Notes: generated by a model from the sequence alone, not told the origin. A stretch of 64,000 nt of DNA from Flagellimonas hadalis (GCF_007785775.2 NZ_VNIK02000010.1:1-64000); one strand, 5' to 3'. Positions 35,590 to 46,066 are shown, counted from the first letter of the stretch. Program-made: numbers and translations.

Positions 35590-37371
35590 ATGACAAAAAT
35601 TGACAACCTAATGAAAACCTTTCCCAAAGTCGGGATAAGGCCCGTGATCGATGCCCGTTTGGGCGGTATCAGGGAATCCCTGGAAAAGACCACCATGGAC
35701 ATGGCCGAGAGGGTATCGGAACTGATATCCTCCAAACTTAAATATCCTGATGGCAGTCCGGTACAGTGCGTGATTTCCGATTCTACGATCGGTCGCGTGC
35801 CCGAAGCCCAGCTTTGTGAGGAAAAATTCGTGAAGGAAGGTGTGGGCCTTTCCATTACCGTAACGCCGTGCTGGTGCTATGGCACCGAAACCATTGACAT
35901 GCACCCTACACGTCCCAAGGCCATTTGGGGATTCAATGGTACAGAACGTCCAGGAGCAGTATATCTGGCAGCCGCCTTGGCAGGCCATGTGCAAAAAGGA
36001 CTCCCTGCTTTCAGCATCTACGGTGTGGATGTCCAGGACATTGACAGTACGGAAATTCCCGAAGATGTTGAGGAACGGCTACTGCAGTTCACCCGATCGG
36101 GCCTTGTGGTGGCACAACTGAAAGGCAAGTCCTATTTGTCCATCGGCTCTGTGTCCATGGGCATTGCAGGTTCCATAGTCAACGAAGGCTTTTTTCAGGA
36201 CTACCTGGGCATGCGAAACGAGTATGTGGACATGAGCGAGGTAAACCGAAGGTTAGAGCACAATATCTTTGACCAAGAGGAATTCCAAAAGGCCCTTGTT
36301 TGGGTCAAAGAGCACTGTATGGAAGGCAAAAACCGCAATCCGGAACGCATCCATAAGACCAGACAGCGCATGGATGAGGAATGGGAAATCGTTGTGAAAA
36401 TGACGATGATCTGCAGGGACCTCATGATCGGAAATCCTGTTTTAAAGGAAAATGGCTTTGGGGAAGAGGCTTTGGGACATAATGCCATAGCAGCTGGCTT
36501 CCAGGGGCAAAGGCAATGGAACGATTATATGCCGAATGGGGATTTCATGGAGGCCCTGCTCAACTCCTCCTTTGATTGGAACGGAATCCGGAACCCATTC
36601 ATCATGGCCACTGAAAATGACTGCCTCAATGGGGTGTCCATGTTGTTCGGCTACCTGCTCACCAATCAGGCCCAAATGTTCTCCGACGTTAGGACCTATT
36701 GGAGCCCAGAATCGGTAAAAAGGGTGACCGGGCATACTTTGGAGGGAAGGGCGGCCAATGGCATCATCCATATGATCAACTCAGGCTCCTCCACCTTGGA
36801 TGGGACAGGAAGGCAGACCAAGGATGGTAACCCTGCCATGAAACCCTTTTGGGAAATTTCCCAAGAAGAAGTGGATGACTGCCTGGCCGCGACCGATTGG
36901 CCACCAGCCATGTACGAATACTTCCGTGGAGGGGGCTATTCCTCCCATTTTGTGACCAAAGGAGGGATGCCTGTCACCATTTGTAGAATCAATATGGTAA
37001 AGGACCTGGGACCGGTGATGCAGATTGCCGAAGGGTGGACCGTGGAACTTCCGGAAGAGGTACACAATACCTTAGATCTTCGAACCGACCCCACTTGGCC
37101 GACCACATGGTTCGTTCCCAAACTGAACGATAGCAAGCCATTTAAAAATGTCTATGCCGTGATGGCCAATTGGGGAGCGAACCATTGTGCGTTCAGCTAT
37201 GGACATTTTGGCCATGACCTGATTACCCTTTCTTCCATGTTGCGGATCCCTGTGAACATGCACAATGTTGAGGAAGAACGGATTTTCAGACCCAAGGATT
37301 GGGCCTCATTCGGTATGCATGAAGAATCGGCCGACTATCGTGCCTGTAACAACTATGGCCCTTTGTACTGA
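35590..37371 (+). CDS. fucI: L-fucose (D-arabinose) isomerase
   Basis: 593 residues, the normal length for FucI. It begins with the typical [20 protein letters not shown] and contains [13 protein letters not shown] and [20 protein letters not shown]. Metal-site regions are [10 protein letters not shown] (about residue 340), FSDVRTYW (about 365) and [18 protein letters not shown] (about 528-545), in the places where E. coli FucI has Glu337, Asp361 and His528. Forms an operon with araB. No fuculose aldolase is in the window. Confidence 0.96.
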   Translation: MTKIDNLMKTFPKVGIRPVIDARLGGIRESLEKTTMDMAERVSELISSKLKYPDGSPVQCVISDSTIGRVPEAQLCEEKFVKEGVGLSITVTPCWCYGTETIDMHPTRPKAIWGFNGTERPGAVYLAAALAGHVQKGLPAFSIYGVDVQDIDSTEIPEDVEERLLQFTRSGLVVAQLKGKSYLSIGSVSMGIAGSIVNEGFFQDYLGMRNEYVDMSEVNRRLEHNIFDQEEFQKALVWVKEHCMEGKNRNPERIHKTRQRMDEEWEIVVKMTMICRDLMIGNPVLKENGFGEEALGHNAIAAGFQGQRQWNDYMPNGDFMEALLNSSFDWNGIRNPFIMATENDCLNGVSMLFGYLLTNQAQMFSDVRTYWSPESVKRVTGHTLEGRAANGIIHMINSGSSTLDGTGRQTKDGNPAMKPFWEISQEEVDDCLAATDWPPAMYEYFRGGGYSSHFVTKGGMPVTICRINMVKDLGPVMQIAEGWTVELPEEVHNTLDLRTDPTWPTTWFVPKLNDSKPFKNVYAVMANWGANHCAFSYGHFGHDLITLSSMLRIPVNMHNVEEERIFRPKDWASFGMHEESADYRACNNYGPLY

Positions 37372-37485
37372 CAAGATTTTTGCATCGATACTGCGAAACC
37401 AATGGCGAAGGTGATAAAAAAACAACAGGAAAATAATGGATTTGGCAATTTGGAGCAATCTTTTTTACCAAAACACGAAATTTTA

Positions 37486-37517
37486 TTTGTGTGTTACTAA
37501 ATTATTTTCTACGTTTG
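37486..37517 (+). promoter_or_regulatory. promoter of the second lacI-type gene
   Basis: TTTG (37486-37489), 20 bases, then TACGTTTG (37510-37517): both boxes match the Bacteroidota consensus perfectly. The LacI-type palindrome begins 2 bases downstream, so the gene should repress itself. Confidence 0.7.
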
Positions 37518-37518
37518 T

Positions 37519-37530
37519 TTAAACGTTAAA
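37519..37530. promoter_or_regulatory. LacI-type operator, autoregulatory copy
   Basis: TTAAACGTTAAA matches its reverse complement at 10 of 12 positions and differs from the site at 38578-38589 by one base plus end effects. It lies between the -7 box and the ATG at 37537. Confidence 0.6.
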
Positions 37531-37536
37531 GCAACC

Positions 37537-38553
37537 ATGAAACCAAAGGTATCACTAAAAGATATTGCCAAAGAAGTAGGCGTATCCATCCCATTGGTTT
37601 CCTATGTATTGACAGGCAAAGGAAAGGAAAATAGGGTTTCGGAGGAAACGGCCCAAAAAATCCTTAAAGCGGCCAAAGCGTTGAACTATCAGCCAAATTT
37701 AAATGCTCGAAGTCTAAAAACCAACAAAACAAAGACCATCGGGGTCATTTTGGCAGATATTTCGAACCCCTTCTTTTCCAATTTGGCAAGAGTGATAGAA
37801 GACGAAGCTTTTCTGCGGGACTATACAGTGATATTTGGCTCGTCGGATGAAAAAAAAGAAAAGTTTGACAAGGTGTTGGAATTTCTGTTGAGCAGACAAG
37901 TGGATGGATTTATAATCGCTCCACCTCAGGATTCCAAGCCTTCCATTTCAAACTTATTGAAACAAAAAACAAGTGTTGTGCTAATAGATAGATATTTTAA
38001 GGATATGGAAGCCAATTGTGTCATCATTGACAATGTTTCCGCTTCCGTATCAGCTACGGACCACTTGATCCAGAAAGGACACAAAAGAATCGCCACAGTA
38101 GCCTATAAATCCAAATTGGCCCACTTTGCGGACAGGTGTGATGGCTATTACCGGGCTCTTGAACAGGCTGGGATGGTCGTGGACGAGAAACTTGTGGTGA
38201 AAATCGATCGGGAATCCCCAAAAAAGGAAATGAAAAGAGCCATCAACGAACTTTTCAGCAACGAACCAGTGGATGCCATCTATTTTCAAACCAATACCTT
38301 GGCCGAAGAGGGGCTCCGGCAAATGCTGGGTATGGACAGGGACATCCTAAAAAAGGTGGATGTCATTGTCTTTGACCAAAACTCGACCTACCACTTTCTG
38401 GAAAATTTTATACCCTATATGAACCAACCTATCAAAAAAATGGGACAAACAGCATTGTCTTTGCTCATTGACGATATTGAGGGAAAGGGCAAGAAATACC
38501 AAAAAATTCAGCTTGGGACCAAACTTGAAACCGGCGTGGAGTCGGAACTTTAG
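37537..38553 (+). CDS. LacI-family transcriptional regulator of the second PUL
   Basis: 338 residues. The N-terminal DNA-binding domain is VSLKDIAKEVGVSIPLVSYVLTG, with the hinge NLNARSLKTNKT, followed by the sugar-binding domain IGVILADISNPFFSNLARVIE (about 65) to the C terminus. It lies between fucI and susC. Nearly identical palindromes occur in front of itself and in front of susC, so it very probably controls the SusCD operon and its own level. Confidence 0.95.
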   Translation: MKPKVSLKDIAKEVGVSIPLVSYVLTGKGKENRVSEETAQKILKAAKALNYQPNLNARSLKTNKTKTIGVILADISNPFFSNLARVIEDEAFLRDYTVIFGSSDEKKEKFDKVLEFLLSRQVDGFIIAPPQDSKPSISNLLKQKTSVVLIDRYFKDMEANCVIIDNVSASVSATDHLIQKGHKRIATVAYKSKLAHFADRCDGYYRALEQAGMVVDEKLVVKIDRESPKKEMKRAINELFSNEPVDAIYFQTNTLAEEGLRQMLGMDRDILKKVDVIVFDQNSTYHFLENFIPYMNQPIKKMGQTALSLLIDDIEGKGKKYQKIQLGTKLETGVESEL

Positions 38554-38577
38554 AATGTAAATTTTTTCAACATATGC

Positions 38578-38589
38578 TTAAACGTTTAA
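38578..38589. promoter_or_regulatory. LacI-type operator in front of susC
   Basis: TTAAACGTTTAA is a perfect 12-bp palindrome centred on CG, 39 bases before the susC ATG and 24 bases after the lacI-type stop. A poor -7-like box (TATGCTTA, 38573-38580) overlaps its left edge. Confidence 0.65.
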
Positions 38590-38628
38590 ATAAAAAAGGA
38601 ATGTCATAACTACTTAACACCACCAAAC

Positions 38629-41600
38629 ATGCACACTAAAAATTTGAAACAACAAACTAAACCATCAATTCGCTTATTGATGTGCCTATTCCTTGTGGCA
38701 TTTGCTTGCATTACCGAAGCCTGGTCACAAAAAATGGTGACAGGAACCATTACGGAGGGAAACGCCTCGGAAGTCCTCCCCGGGGTCAGCATCTTGGTAA
38801 AGGGAACGAATACCGGTACCATATCCGACTTTGATGGGAACTACAGTATCGAAGTCCCTTCGGACAATGCAACGCTCATTTTCCGCTATATCGGATACCT
38901 GACCCAAGAGATTCCGGTCAACAATGAATCCGTTATCAATGTCATCCTTGCCGAGGATGTCAGCAAATTGGACGAGGTCGTCGTTGTCGGTTACGGTACG
39001 CAGAGCAAAAGGAACGTGACCGGTGCGATATCTTCCATAGATCTGGAAGAAGTAAACAAGGACCTCCCCAACGTGAACATCACCCAATCGTTGAACACGG
39101 TGGCAGGTGTCCAGTTCATCGGCGACGGACGACCAGGCCAGAGCGGTAGCATCCTGATCCGGGGGCAGAACTCCCTCAGTGGGGAGAACAATCCCTTGGT
39201 TGTACTGGACGGTATCATCTTTAATGGAAGTTTGAACGACATCAACCCACAGGACATCAAGACCATAGACATCCTTAAGGATGCCAGTTCCACGGCCATC
39301 TACGGTTCCCGTGCGGCCAACGGGGTCATTTTGGTGACCTCAAAAAAAGGAACCTCTGACAAGCCTTCCGTGAAGCTGAATGTTTTTACGGGACTCTCAG
39401 AAGCTGCAAACCAAATCAAATTGCTCAGTCCTGAACGTTATTTGGAGCGTAGATTGGATTGGAGAAGCCAGACTGGCCAAGAGGCCAACCCAGCAAACAT
39501 CGCCAACTATCTCTCCCCTGAAGAAGCCGAGAACTACCTCAACGGCAACACTACAAATCCATGGGATGTAGTCTCCCAACAAGGGGCCATACATTCCATA
39601 GACCTGAATGTATCCGGGCGTTCGGAAAGCATCAATTATTACGTATCCTCGTCCTTTAGCAACAACAAAGGACTTATCTACAATGATGAGGAGAACAGGT
39701 TGACCTTCCGCACCAATTTGGATTTCCGTCTGACGGATTGGATGAAACTGGGTGTCAACGCCATTTATACCCGACGTGACCTTTCGGGAGTTGAAGGTGG
39801 CCTGAGAAACGCTTACAGGTCAAGTCCTTTCGGCACCTTCTTTAATGAGGACGGTAGCCCTACCCGATTCCCTGTGGCCTCTGAACAAGCCGTTCAAAAT
39901 CCTATCTGGCAAGCCTACTTTACGGACAATGAGGAAATATCCAACAACCTGTTCAGCAACTTCTATACGGAATTGAACACGGGTCTTTTTGGAGGTAACC
40001 TAAGCTATAGATTGAACTTTTCCCCCAATGTCCGTTGGAGTCATAACTACAATTACATGCGACAAGACCCCAACTATACGGAAAACCTTACCAGTGCCTC
40101 CAAATTCAACAGGAACGATTATGATTGGCTTATGGAAAATATTGTCACCTACACCAAATCCATTGGTGAGGACCATGCCTTTGACCTTACCTTACTCTAT
40201 AGCCGCAACCACACGGAATATGAGACCACCACTGCTGCGGCCGAACAATTGAGCATAGACGGACTGGGCTACGGCGACCTTTCGCTCGGTTCAGTGAGCA
40301 CTAACTCCTCTTTTGCCCAAAAGACAGAAGGGGTCTCCTATATGGGACGTTTGAACTATCGATTCAAGAACCGTTACCTGTTCACATTGACCACAAGAAG
40401 GGACGGTAACTCAGTGTTCGCCGAAAACAACAAATACACTTCGTTTCCCTCCGGAGCCTTTGCGTGGATCATCTCCGACGAACCCTTTTTCAAGGAAGAT
40501 TCTGCCATCAATTTATTGAAACTACGCCTTTCTTATGGTGCAGTGGGTAACCAAGCAATTTCTCCCTACCAATCCTTGAGTTTGTCCGACACTGAAAGAT
40601 ATGTGTTCGGAGATGGCGGTAGCAGCAGCTTGGGTGTGGTCACCTCTTCATTGGGCAACAGTGACCTAAAATGGGAAACTACCTATACCACCAATGCTGC
40701 CTTGGACTTCAATATGTTCAATGGCCGTTTGGGTGGGACTGTGGAGTTTTACGACAGCAAGACCGAAGATCTGTTGGTCCGCAGGAGCATTCCTGTGACC
40801 GGTGGCTACTCGAGTATATTGACCAATATTGGGGAAACCAACAACAGGGGTATCGAGGTATTGCTGAACTCTGTGAACGTGAAAACGGATAAATTTGAAT
40901 GGAGCAGTAACCTTAACTTCTCCTTCAACAGGAACAAAATCGTAAAACTGTTTGGCACCGATCTGGACAATGATGGCAGGGAAGATGACAGTGTGGCCAA
41001 TAGCTGGTTCATCGGTCAGCCCGTGAACTCTTTCTACGATTATGTGTTCGATGGCATCTACCAAGAAGGTGACACCGATATTCCAGAAGGATCGGAACCT
41101 GGCTTTGTGAGGGTCAAGGACCTCAACGGTGATGGAGAGATTACCCCTGACGACAGAACGGTGGTCGGTTCGGGAACAAACCCAAGATATATCCTCGGTT
41201 TGAGGAACAATTTCAGGATGGGCAACTTTTCCATGTCTGTTTTTGTGAACTCGCTTTTGGGGTGGGAAGCCCCCTTCAACCTCATCAATCCGTTGGTGCC
41301 TGGCAGGAGCCTTAACCAGCTGGATGCTGGATGGTGGACCCCCGAGAACCGCTCGAACAACAGACCTGGGCTCAACTACAGCAACCCGTTGGACACCAAC
41401 TGGTACATGAGCCGTGACTTTGTACGGATAAGGGATGTATCGTTCGCCTACGATTTTGACCAAAAAACATTGGAAAAACTCAAGCTGTCCAGTCTAAGGG
41501 TCTCCTTGAGCGCCAAAAACCTGTACACCTTCACCGATTGGTTGGGTTCAGACCCTGAAAACGGTCAGGGCTATGATGTTGAACAAGGTAGTGATGATAT

Positions 41601-41649
41601 CTATCCGATGCCGAGAACCATATCATTGGGATTGAATGTTACCTTTTAA
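38629..41649 (+). CDS. SusC/RagA-family TonB-dependent receptor (no STN domain)
   Basis: 1006 residues. The signal peptide ends near TEAWSQ, then a carboxypeptidase-regulatory-like domain (about 40-120; VTGTITEGNASEVLPGVSIL), plug (LDEVVVVGYGTQSKRNVTGA, LIRGQNSLSGENNPLVVLDG) and barrel ending in NVTF. Unlike the first SusC in the window it lacks the STN signalling domain, which agrees with control by a cytoplasmic LacI regulator instead of sigma/FecR. It starts the second PUL operon. Confidence 0.96.
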   Translation: MHTKNLKQQTKPSIRLLMCLFLVAFACITEAWSQKMVTGTITEGNASEVLPGVSILVKGTNTGTISDFDGNYSIEVPSDNATLIFRYIGYLTQEIPVNNESVINVILAEDVSKLDEVVVVGYGTQSKRNVTGAISSIDLEEVNKDLPNVNITQSLNTVAGVQFIGDGRPGQSGSILIRGQNSLSGENNPLVVLDGIIFNGSLNDINPQDIKTIDILKDASSTAIYGSRAANGVILVTSKKGTSDKPSVKLNVFTGLSEAANQIKLLSPERYLERRLDWRSQTGQEANPANIANYLSPEEAENYLNGNTTNPWDVVSQQGAIHSIDLNVSGRSESINYYVSSSFSNNKGLIYNDEENRLTFRTNLDFRLTDWMKLGVNAIYTRRDLSGVEGGLRNAYRSSPFGTFFNEDGSPTRFPVASEQAVQNPIWQAYFTDNEEISNNLFSNFYTELNTGLFGGNLSYRLNFSPNVRWSHNYNYMRQDPNYTENLTSASKFNRNDYDWLMENIVTYTKSIGEDHAFDLTLLYSRNHTEYETTTAAAEQLSIDGLGYGDLSLGSVSTNSSFAQKTEGVSYMGRLNYRFKNRYLFTLTTRRDGNSVFAENNKYTSFPSGAFAWIISDEPFFKEDSAINLLKLRLSYGAVGNQAISPYQSLSLSDTERYVFGDGGSSSLGVVTSSLGNSDLKWETTYTTNAALDFNMFNGRLGGTVEFYDSKTEDLLVRRSIPVTGGYSSILTNIGETNNRGIEVLLNSVNVKTDKFEWSSNLNFSFNRNKIVKLFGTDLDNDGREDDSVANSWFIGQPVNSFYDYVFDGIYQEGDTDIPEGSEPGFVRVKDLNGDGEITPDDRTVVGSGTNPRYILGLRNNFRMGNFSMSVFVNSLLGWEAPFNLINPLVPGRSLNQLDAGWWTPENRSNNRPGLNYSNPLDTNWYMSRDFVRIRDVSFAYDFDQKTLEKLKLSSLRVSLSAKNLYTFTDWLGSDPENGQGYDVEQGSDDIYPMPRTISLGLNVTF

Positions 41650-41675
41650 AAAATCAAGAAATAAATAAAGACATT

Positions 41676-43319
41676 ATGTTGACTTTCAAAATATCTTCAG
41701 ACTATAGAAAATTGATGCTTTTGGCATCGATGGCCATGATCTTTTGTTTCTCATCGTGCAATGAGGACGAACTGTTGGAGGAAAGACCTTTGTCTTCCCT
41801 GAATGATGATGCCGTCCTAAGCAATAAGAACGGATTTGAAGCCTACCTCATCGGTTTGGTAAGGAACGCCCGGGAAGAATGTGTGCAGGACGATAACACC
41901 TATTACATCACCAACTTCCCCGGGACAGATGTTGCCGAAGATGCGGGGGCGGAATATTTCACCTATCGAAACTGGGTGTCCTACCTGACCCCTGTGACAC
42001 CAGAGGTAGCCACCAATTGGAACTGGGCATACACCAAGATGATCGCTCAGGCCAATATCATCATCAGCTATGCGAACGACCCTGAAAGGGCCGATATTTG
42101 GGATAGCGAGGCCGAAAGAAATGCCGTTGTTGCCGAGGCACGGTTCTTTAGGGCATACACCTACAATTTCTTGGCCAACCTCTACGGCGGTGTGCCCATT
42201 GTGGAGACTGTGGAAACCGCCCCAAAGTTTGATTATGTGAGGGCCAGTAGACAAGAAGTCTATGAATTTGCCAAGGAAGACTTGGAGTTTGCCTCCCAGT
42301 GGTTGCCCCCTACCGTACCTTCGACCAAAGAAGGAAGGATTGTCAAGGCAGCCGCAGACCATTTGCTCACAGAGGTCTATATCAGTCTGGGGGAATACCA
42401 AAATGCCATTACCAGTGCTTCCAATGTGATCGATTCCGATCTGTACCATCTGATGGAAAACCGTTTTGGGGTGAGTGCTGACCAACCCGGCGATGTCTAT
42501 TCCGACCTTTTTGCCACTGGCAATTTCAACAGGAGCTCTGGGAACATGGAATCCATCTACGTATGGCAGTTTGAACCCTTTGTTGAAGGCGGCGGTGGAT
42601 CACAGGGAGGAAACAGGGCCATAAGGAACATGGCTCCCTTTTTGGTCAGGATATCCGACCCCAATGGTTTGGCCAATGTGCCCACAGACAGCCTCAACAG
42701 AGGTGTTGGAAGGGTCAGGGGAACCAATTATGCCATCTATGACATCTGGGACGATGCGAACGATATCCGGAATTCCAAGTTCAACTTTAGACGCGATTTC
42801 GTCTACAACAACCCAAACTCCGCATTTTTTGGACAGCCCACGCAGCCACCCACGGTAGCAGAAGATTCATTGCGGAGCATGTATCCTTACCCCATGAAAA
42901 TAGAAGGGCTTCCTTGGCAGGGCATCAACAATTCTGGGCGCACACAGGAAGATGTTTACGTATACCGATTGGCCGAAACCTATTTATTGCGGGCAGAGGC
43001 CTACTTTAGGAACGAACAGCCCGACCTGGCAGCGGAAGATATCAATGCCATAAGGGAAAGATCCAATGCAACACCTATTGCTGCTGGGGATGTCTCTATT
43101 GATTATATCTTGGATGAACGGGCAAGGGAACTCATGTACGAAGGCAGAAGAAGGAAAACCTTGATCAGAATGGGACTTCTAGTGGAGCGCGTAAGACAAT
43201 ATGGGCTGAAGGAAGAATGGAGAAGCACAATTCAGGACTATCATAACCTGTGGCCCATTCCCCAGTCCGCCATTGATGCCAACTTTGGAGCTGAACTATC
43301 ACAAAATCCTGGTTATTAG
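41676..43319 (+). CDS. SusD/RagB-family glycan-binding lipoprotein
   Basis: 547 residues. Lipobox FSSC with Cys28, followed by NEDELLEERPLSSL. SusD features: AEARFFRAYTYNFLANLYGGVPIV (about 150-172), the TPR-like LTEVYISLGEYQNAI, and the C-terminal DERARELMYEGRRRKTLIRMG with LWPIPQSAIDAN. Partner of the SusC 26 bases upstream. Confidence 0.96.
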   Translation: MLTFKISSDYRKLMLLASMAMIFCFSSCNEDELLEERPLSSLNDDAVLSNKNGFEAYLIGLVRNAREECVQDDNTYYITNFPGTDVAEDAGAEYFTYRNWVSYLTPVTPEVATNWNWAYTKMIAQANIIISYANDPERADIWDSEAERNAVVAEARFFRAYTYNFLANLYGGVPIVETVETAPKFDYVRASRQEVYEFAKEDLEFASQWLPPTVPSTKEGRIVKAAADHLLTEVYISLGEYQNAITSASNVIDSDLYHLMENRFGVSADQPGDVYSDLFATGNFNRSSGNMESIYVWQFEPFVEGGGGSQGGNRAIRNMAPFLVRISDPNGLANVPTDSLNRGVGRVRGTNYAIYDIWDDANDIRNSKFNFRRDFVYNNPNSAFFGQPTQPPTVAEDSLRSMYPYPMKIEGLPWQGINNSGRTQEDVYVYRLAETYLLRAEAYFRNEQPDLAAEDINAIRERSNATPIAAGDVSIDYILDERARELMYEGRRRKTLIRMGLLVERVRQYGLKEEWRSTIQDYHNLWPIPQSAIDANFGAELSQNPGY

Positions 43320-43356
43320 CCAATCTAAAAGTGAAGTTGTTTAACGAAACTTTAAA

Positions 43357-44739
43357 ATGAACAACATTATGACTCATAGATATATCAAGGTACTGCTAGG
43401 TTTCATCTGTTTATTGTCAAATTTGATGGTTGCCCAGGTGCAGGTCAAAACAAAGCCCAATATTGTTTTTATCATGGCTGATGATTTAGGTATTGGTGAC
43501 ATAGGTTGTTATGGACAAGAAATACTTGAAACACCCCACATAGACAAGCTTGCCCAAGAGGGTATGCGATTCACCCAAGCTTATGCGGGCTCATCGGTAT
43601 GCGCACCTTCCCGCTCCTCCTTAATGACGGGTATGCACAATGGCCATAATCGGGTAAGGGACAATATTCCACATGGGGTTTTCTTATTGCCAGATGATCT
43701 CACGGTTGCCGAAGTATTGAAGCAAGCCGGTTACAAAACTGGAGGAGTGGGGAAATGGGGCCTTGGAAATCCTGGTTCGTGGGGGGTGCCCAACTATCAA
43801 GGTTTTGATTACTACTATGGGCAACTCAATCAGGATCAGGCCCACTATTATTACCCCGATTACATGTGGGAAAACGAAAAGATCGATCTACTGTTCGAAA
43901 ATCGAGGTGAAAAGAAAGGGGCATATACGCACAACATCTTTATGGATAAGGCGATCAAGTTTATTGATAACAACAAGTCAAATCCATTTTTCCTGTACCT
44001 ATCCTTGACGTTGCCACATTTTTCCGATTACGATGAACGAACAGCAGATTCGCATATTGTTCCTTCAAATGCAAAGTACGCTTCCAAAGATTGGCCCGAG
44101 GTGGAGAAAAACTATGCAACTATGGTCGATATGGTTGATCAGAGCGTGGGACAGATCATGGAGAAATTGAAACAATTGGGTCTCGACAGCAATACCATTG
44201 TCTTTTTTACGAGCGACAATGGTCCAAATAGATCGACTCTCCATGACATTGATTTTTTCAATAGCAATGGAATATATAAAGGCGGCAAGCGAGACATGTA
44301 TGAAGGAGGCATTAGAATACCCATGGTCGTCAGATGGCCAGAGAAAATCAAGGCTGGTACGGTTTCGGACCAAGTATGGGCTTTTTGGGATTTTTTGCCA
44401 ACAGCCGCTGAAATTGCAAATCTGCCTTTTGAAAGGGAGATTGACGGAGTATCGGTATTGCCTACATTGTTGGGAAAAAAACAATCGCCATTGCACAAAT
44501 ATCTATATTGGGATTATGGACATTCCCGGGAAATATTTATGCAGGCGGTAAGATGGAATAATTGGAAGGGGGTCCGAAATGGACAAGGCACTGAACTGGA
44601 AGTCTATGATTTGAATGTTGACCCCGGTGAAAAGAACGACTTGGCATCAAAAGAAAAGGATGTTCTATTAAAACTCGAGTCATTCATAAAAGAGGCTTAC
44701 GTTCCATCAAGTGATTATCCAATGAAAATGAAGAAATAA
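43357..44739 (+). CDS. secreted sulfatase, family S1 (formylglycine type)
   Basis: 460 residues with an N-terminal hydrophobic signal (VLLGFICLLSNLMVAQ). The metal motif IMADDLGIGD is followed by the sulfatase signature CAPSRSSLMTG, where Cys82 would be turned into formylglycine. Further matches are GVGKWGLGNPG and TSDNGPN. It removes sulfate from a carbohydrate, probably in the periplasm, before or during import through the upstream SusCD pair. Two sampled lines have about 40 and 32 percent G+C versus about 52 percent in susD, so it may have joined the locus separately. Position of the sulfate removed is unknown. Confidence 0.93.
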   Translation: MNNIMTHRYIKVLLGFICLLSNLMVAQVQVKTKPNIVFIMADDLGIGDIGCYGQEILETPHIDKLAQEGMRFTQAYAGSSVCAPSRSSLMTGMHNGHNRVRDNIPHGVFLLPDDLTVAEVLKQAGYKTGGVGKWGLGNPGSWGVPNYQGFDYYYGQLNQDQAHYYYPDYMWENEKIDLLFENRGEKKGAYTHNIFMDKAIKFIDNNKSNPFFLYLSLTLPHFSDYDERTADSHIVPSNAKYASKDWPEVEKNYATMVDMVDQSVGQIMEKLKQLGLDSNTIVFFTSDNGPNRSTLHDIDFFNSNGIYKGGKRDMYEGGIRIPMVVRWPEKIKAGTVSDQVWAFWDFLPTAAEIANLPFEREIDGVSVLPTLLGKKQSPLHKYLYWDYGHSREIFMQAVRWNNWKGVRNGQGTELEVYDLNVDPGEKNDLASKEKDVLLKLESFIKEAYVPSSDYPMKMKK

Positions 44740-44809
44740 AGAGATGGGACAAAAAATATCCCACTCATTCGGGATTCATGCTTGTCTTTGATCAGAATTT
44801 CAAAAACTT

Positions 44810-44824
44810 GATCTTTTTAAGATC
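44810..44824. other. small inverted repeat in the sulfatase-BNR spacer
   Basis: GATCTT-TTT-AAGATC lies in the 142-base gap between the sulfatase and the first BNR gene, the longest gap in this PUL. It may be a weak hairpin; no promoter consensus was found near it. Confidence 0.3.
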
Positions 44825-44881
44825 GAATGTCCAGAATTAAACACTCGATGCACAATAACAATATGATAATTCAACTAAACA

Positions 44882-46066
44882 ATGAAAAAAAACAAAAATA
44901 ATTCAGGAGTCAGGATAAAGTCTCTAAGACTATTGTCAATGGCACTATGCCTTGTCACTTTTGGCTCAGCACAAACGGACGGAAATCAAGTTCAACACGG
45001 CGTGGTATTTTATGAAGATGGAAAATATGGCGGTTGGCCTGCAAACCACGGGATATGGACTTGGGACAACGAAATCCTGATAGGTTTTGTGGAAGCCTCC
45101 TACTATGCAGAGAACAGGGGGCTGCACACCTATGACATTTCAACCTCCCGGAACAAATATGCCCGGAGCTTGGATGGTGGATCGACTTGGAAAATTTCCG
45201 ATGCCTACGAAGCAGGACAGAAAGCATGGGGTCACGACAATTACATTCCAGAGAAGGAAGCGGTTAGGCCCGTGCCCATGACCAAGCCCATAAAGGATTT
45301 TACCGATCCTGGGTTTATCCTGACGTTCCTCAGACACAACAACGATGATGGCCCCTCCCATTTCTACTATTCCATGGATAAGGGCAAATCTTGGGAAGGT
45401 GCTTTTGAGTTCCCTGATCTGGGGATTTCCGGAATAGCCAACCGTACCGATTATATTGTTGATGGGAAACAGTCCATGACCTTGTTCGTGACCACGGCAA
45501 AATCCAACCGAAAAGAAGGAAGGGTCGCTTTGGTACGCACCACTGACGGCGGGCTCTCCTGGAACCTTGAATCTTGGATCACCCCAGAGCATGGTGGTTT
45601 CGACATCATGCCTTCCTCCCTTCGTCTTTCGGACACAGAACTGTTCACCACCATAAGGACCCGAACCGAAAACGGGGTGGATTACATATCAGCCTACCGC
45701 TCCACAGACAATGGCAAGACATGGAAAAGACTCAAAGACCCGACTCCCTATACTGGACGAGGAGGTTCACCACCGGCATTGACCAAACTAAAGGATGGTA
45801 GATTGGCCTTGGGCTATATCTTCCGAAGCGAATATGGTTCCAGAGTACACGTTAGGTTCAGCAAGGACAATGGGGAAACTTGGGGCGATGAGATTACCTT
45901 ACGATGTGATGATGGTGCGAACCGGGATACGGGCTACCCTAGAATCACCCAAAATGCAGATGGAAAGATCGTAATGGTATATTACTGGAACAATGCCCTC
46001 ACCAAAGAGGACAAACCATACCGGTACATTGCCTATACCATGTTCGACCCAGCACAATTCAACTAG
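44882..46066 (+). CDS. secreted BNR/Asp-box beta-propeller (sialidase-like)
   Basis: 394 residues with a signal peptide (LLSMALCLVTFGSAQ). Five Asp-box type turns are seen: SLDGGSTW, SMDKGKSW, TTDGGLSW, STDNGKTW and SKDNGETW, which define a sialidase-type propeller. The FRIP/RIP arginine motif of true GH33 sialidases near the N terminus is missing; there the sequence reads GVVFYEDGKYGGWPANHGIW. So it may cleave another glycosidic bond or bind glycan only. First of two unlike BNR proteins in the operon. Confidence 0.85.
   Translation: MKKNKNNSGVRIKSLRLLSMALCLVTFGSAQTDGNQVQHGVVFYEDGKYGGWPANHGIWTWDNEILIGFVEASYYAENRGLHTYDISTSRNKYARSLDGGSTWKISDAYEAGQKAWGHDNYIPEKEAVRPVPMTKPIKDFTDPGFILTFLRHNNDDGPSHFYYSMDKGKSWEGAFEFPDLGISGIANRTDYIVDGKQSMTLFVTTAKSNRKEGRVALVRTTDGGLSWNLESWITPEHGGFDIMPSSLRLSDTELFTTIRTRTENGVDYISAYRSTDNGKTWKRLKDPTPYTGRGGSPPALTKLKDGRLALGYIFRSEYGSRVHVRFSKDNGETWGDEITLRCDDGANRDTGYPRITQNADGKIVMVYYWNNALTKEDKPYRYIAYTMFDPAQFN

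Noticed and set aside
40666-41463. 265-codon frame antisense to the second susC
   Set aside because: Fully inside a conserved SusC barrel region; no recognisable protein features.
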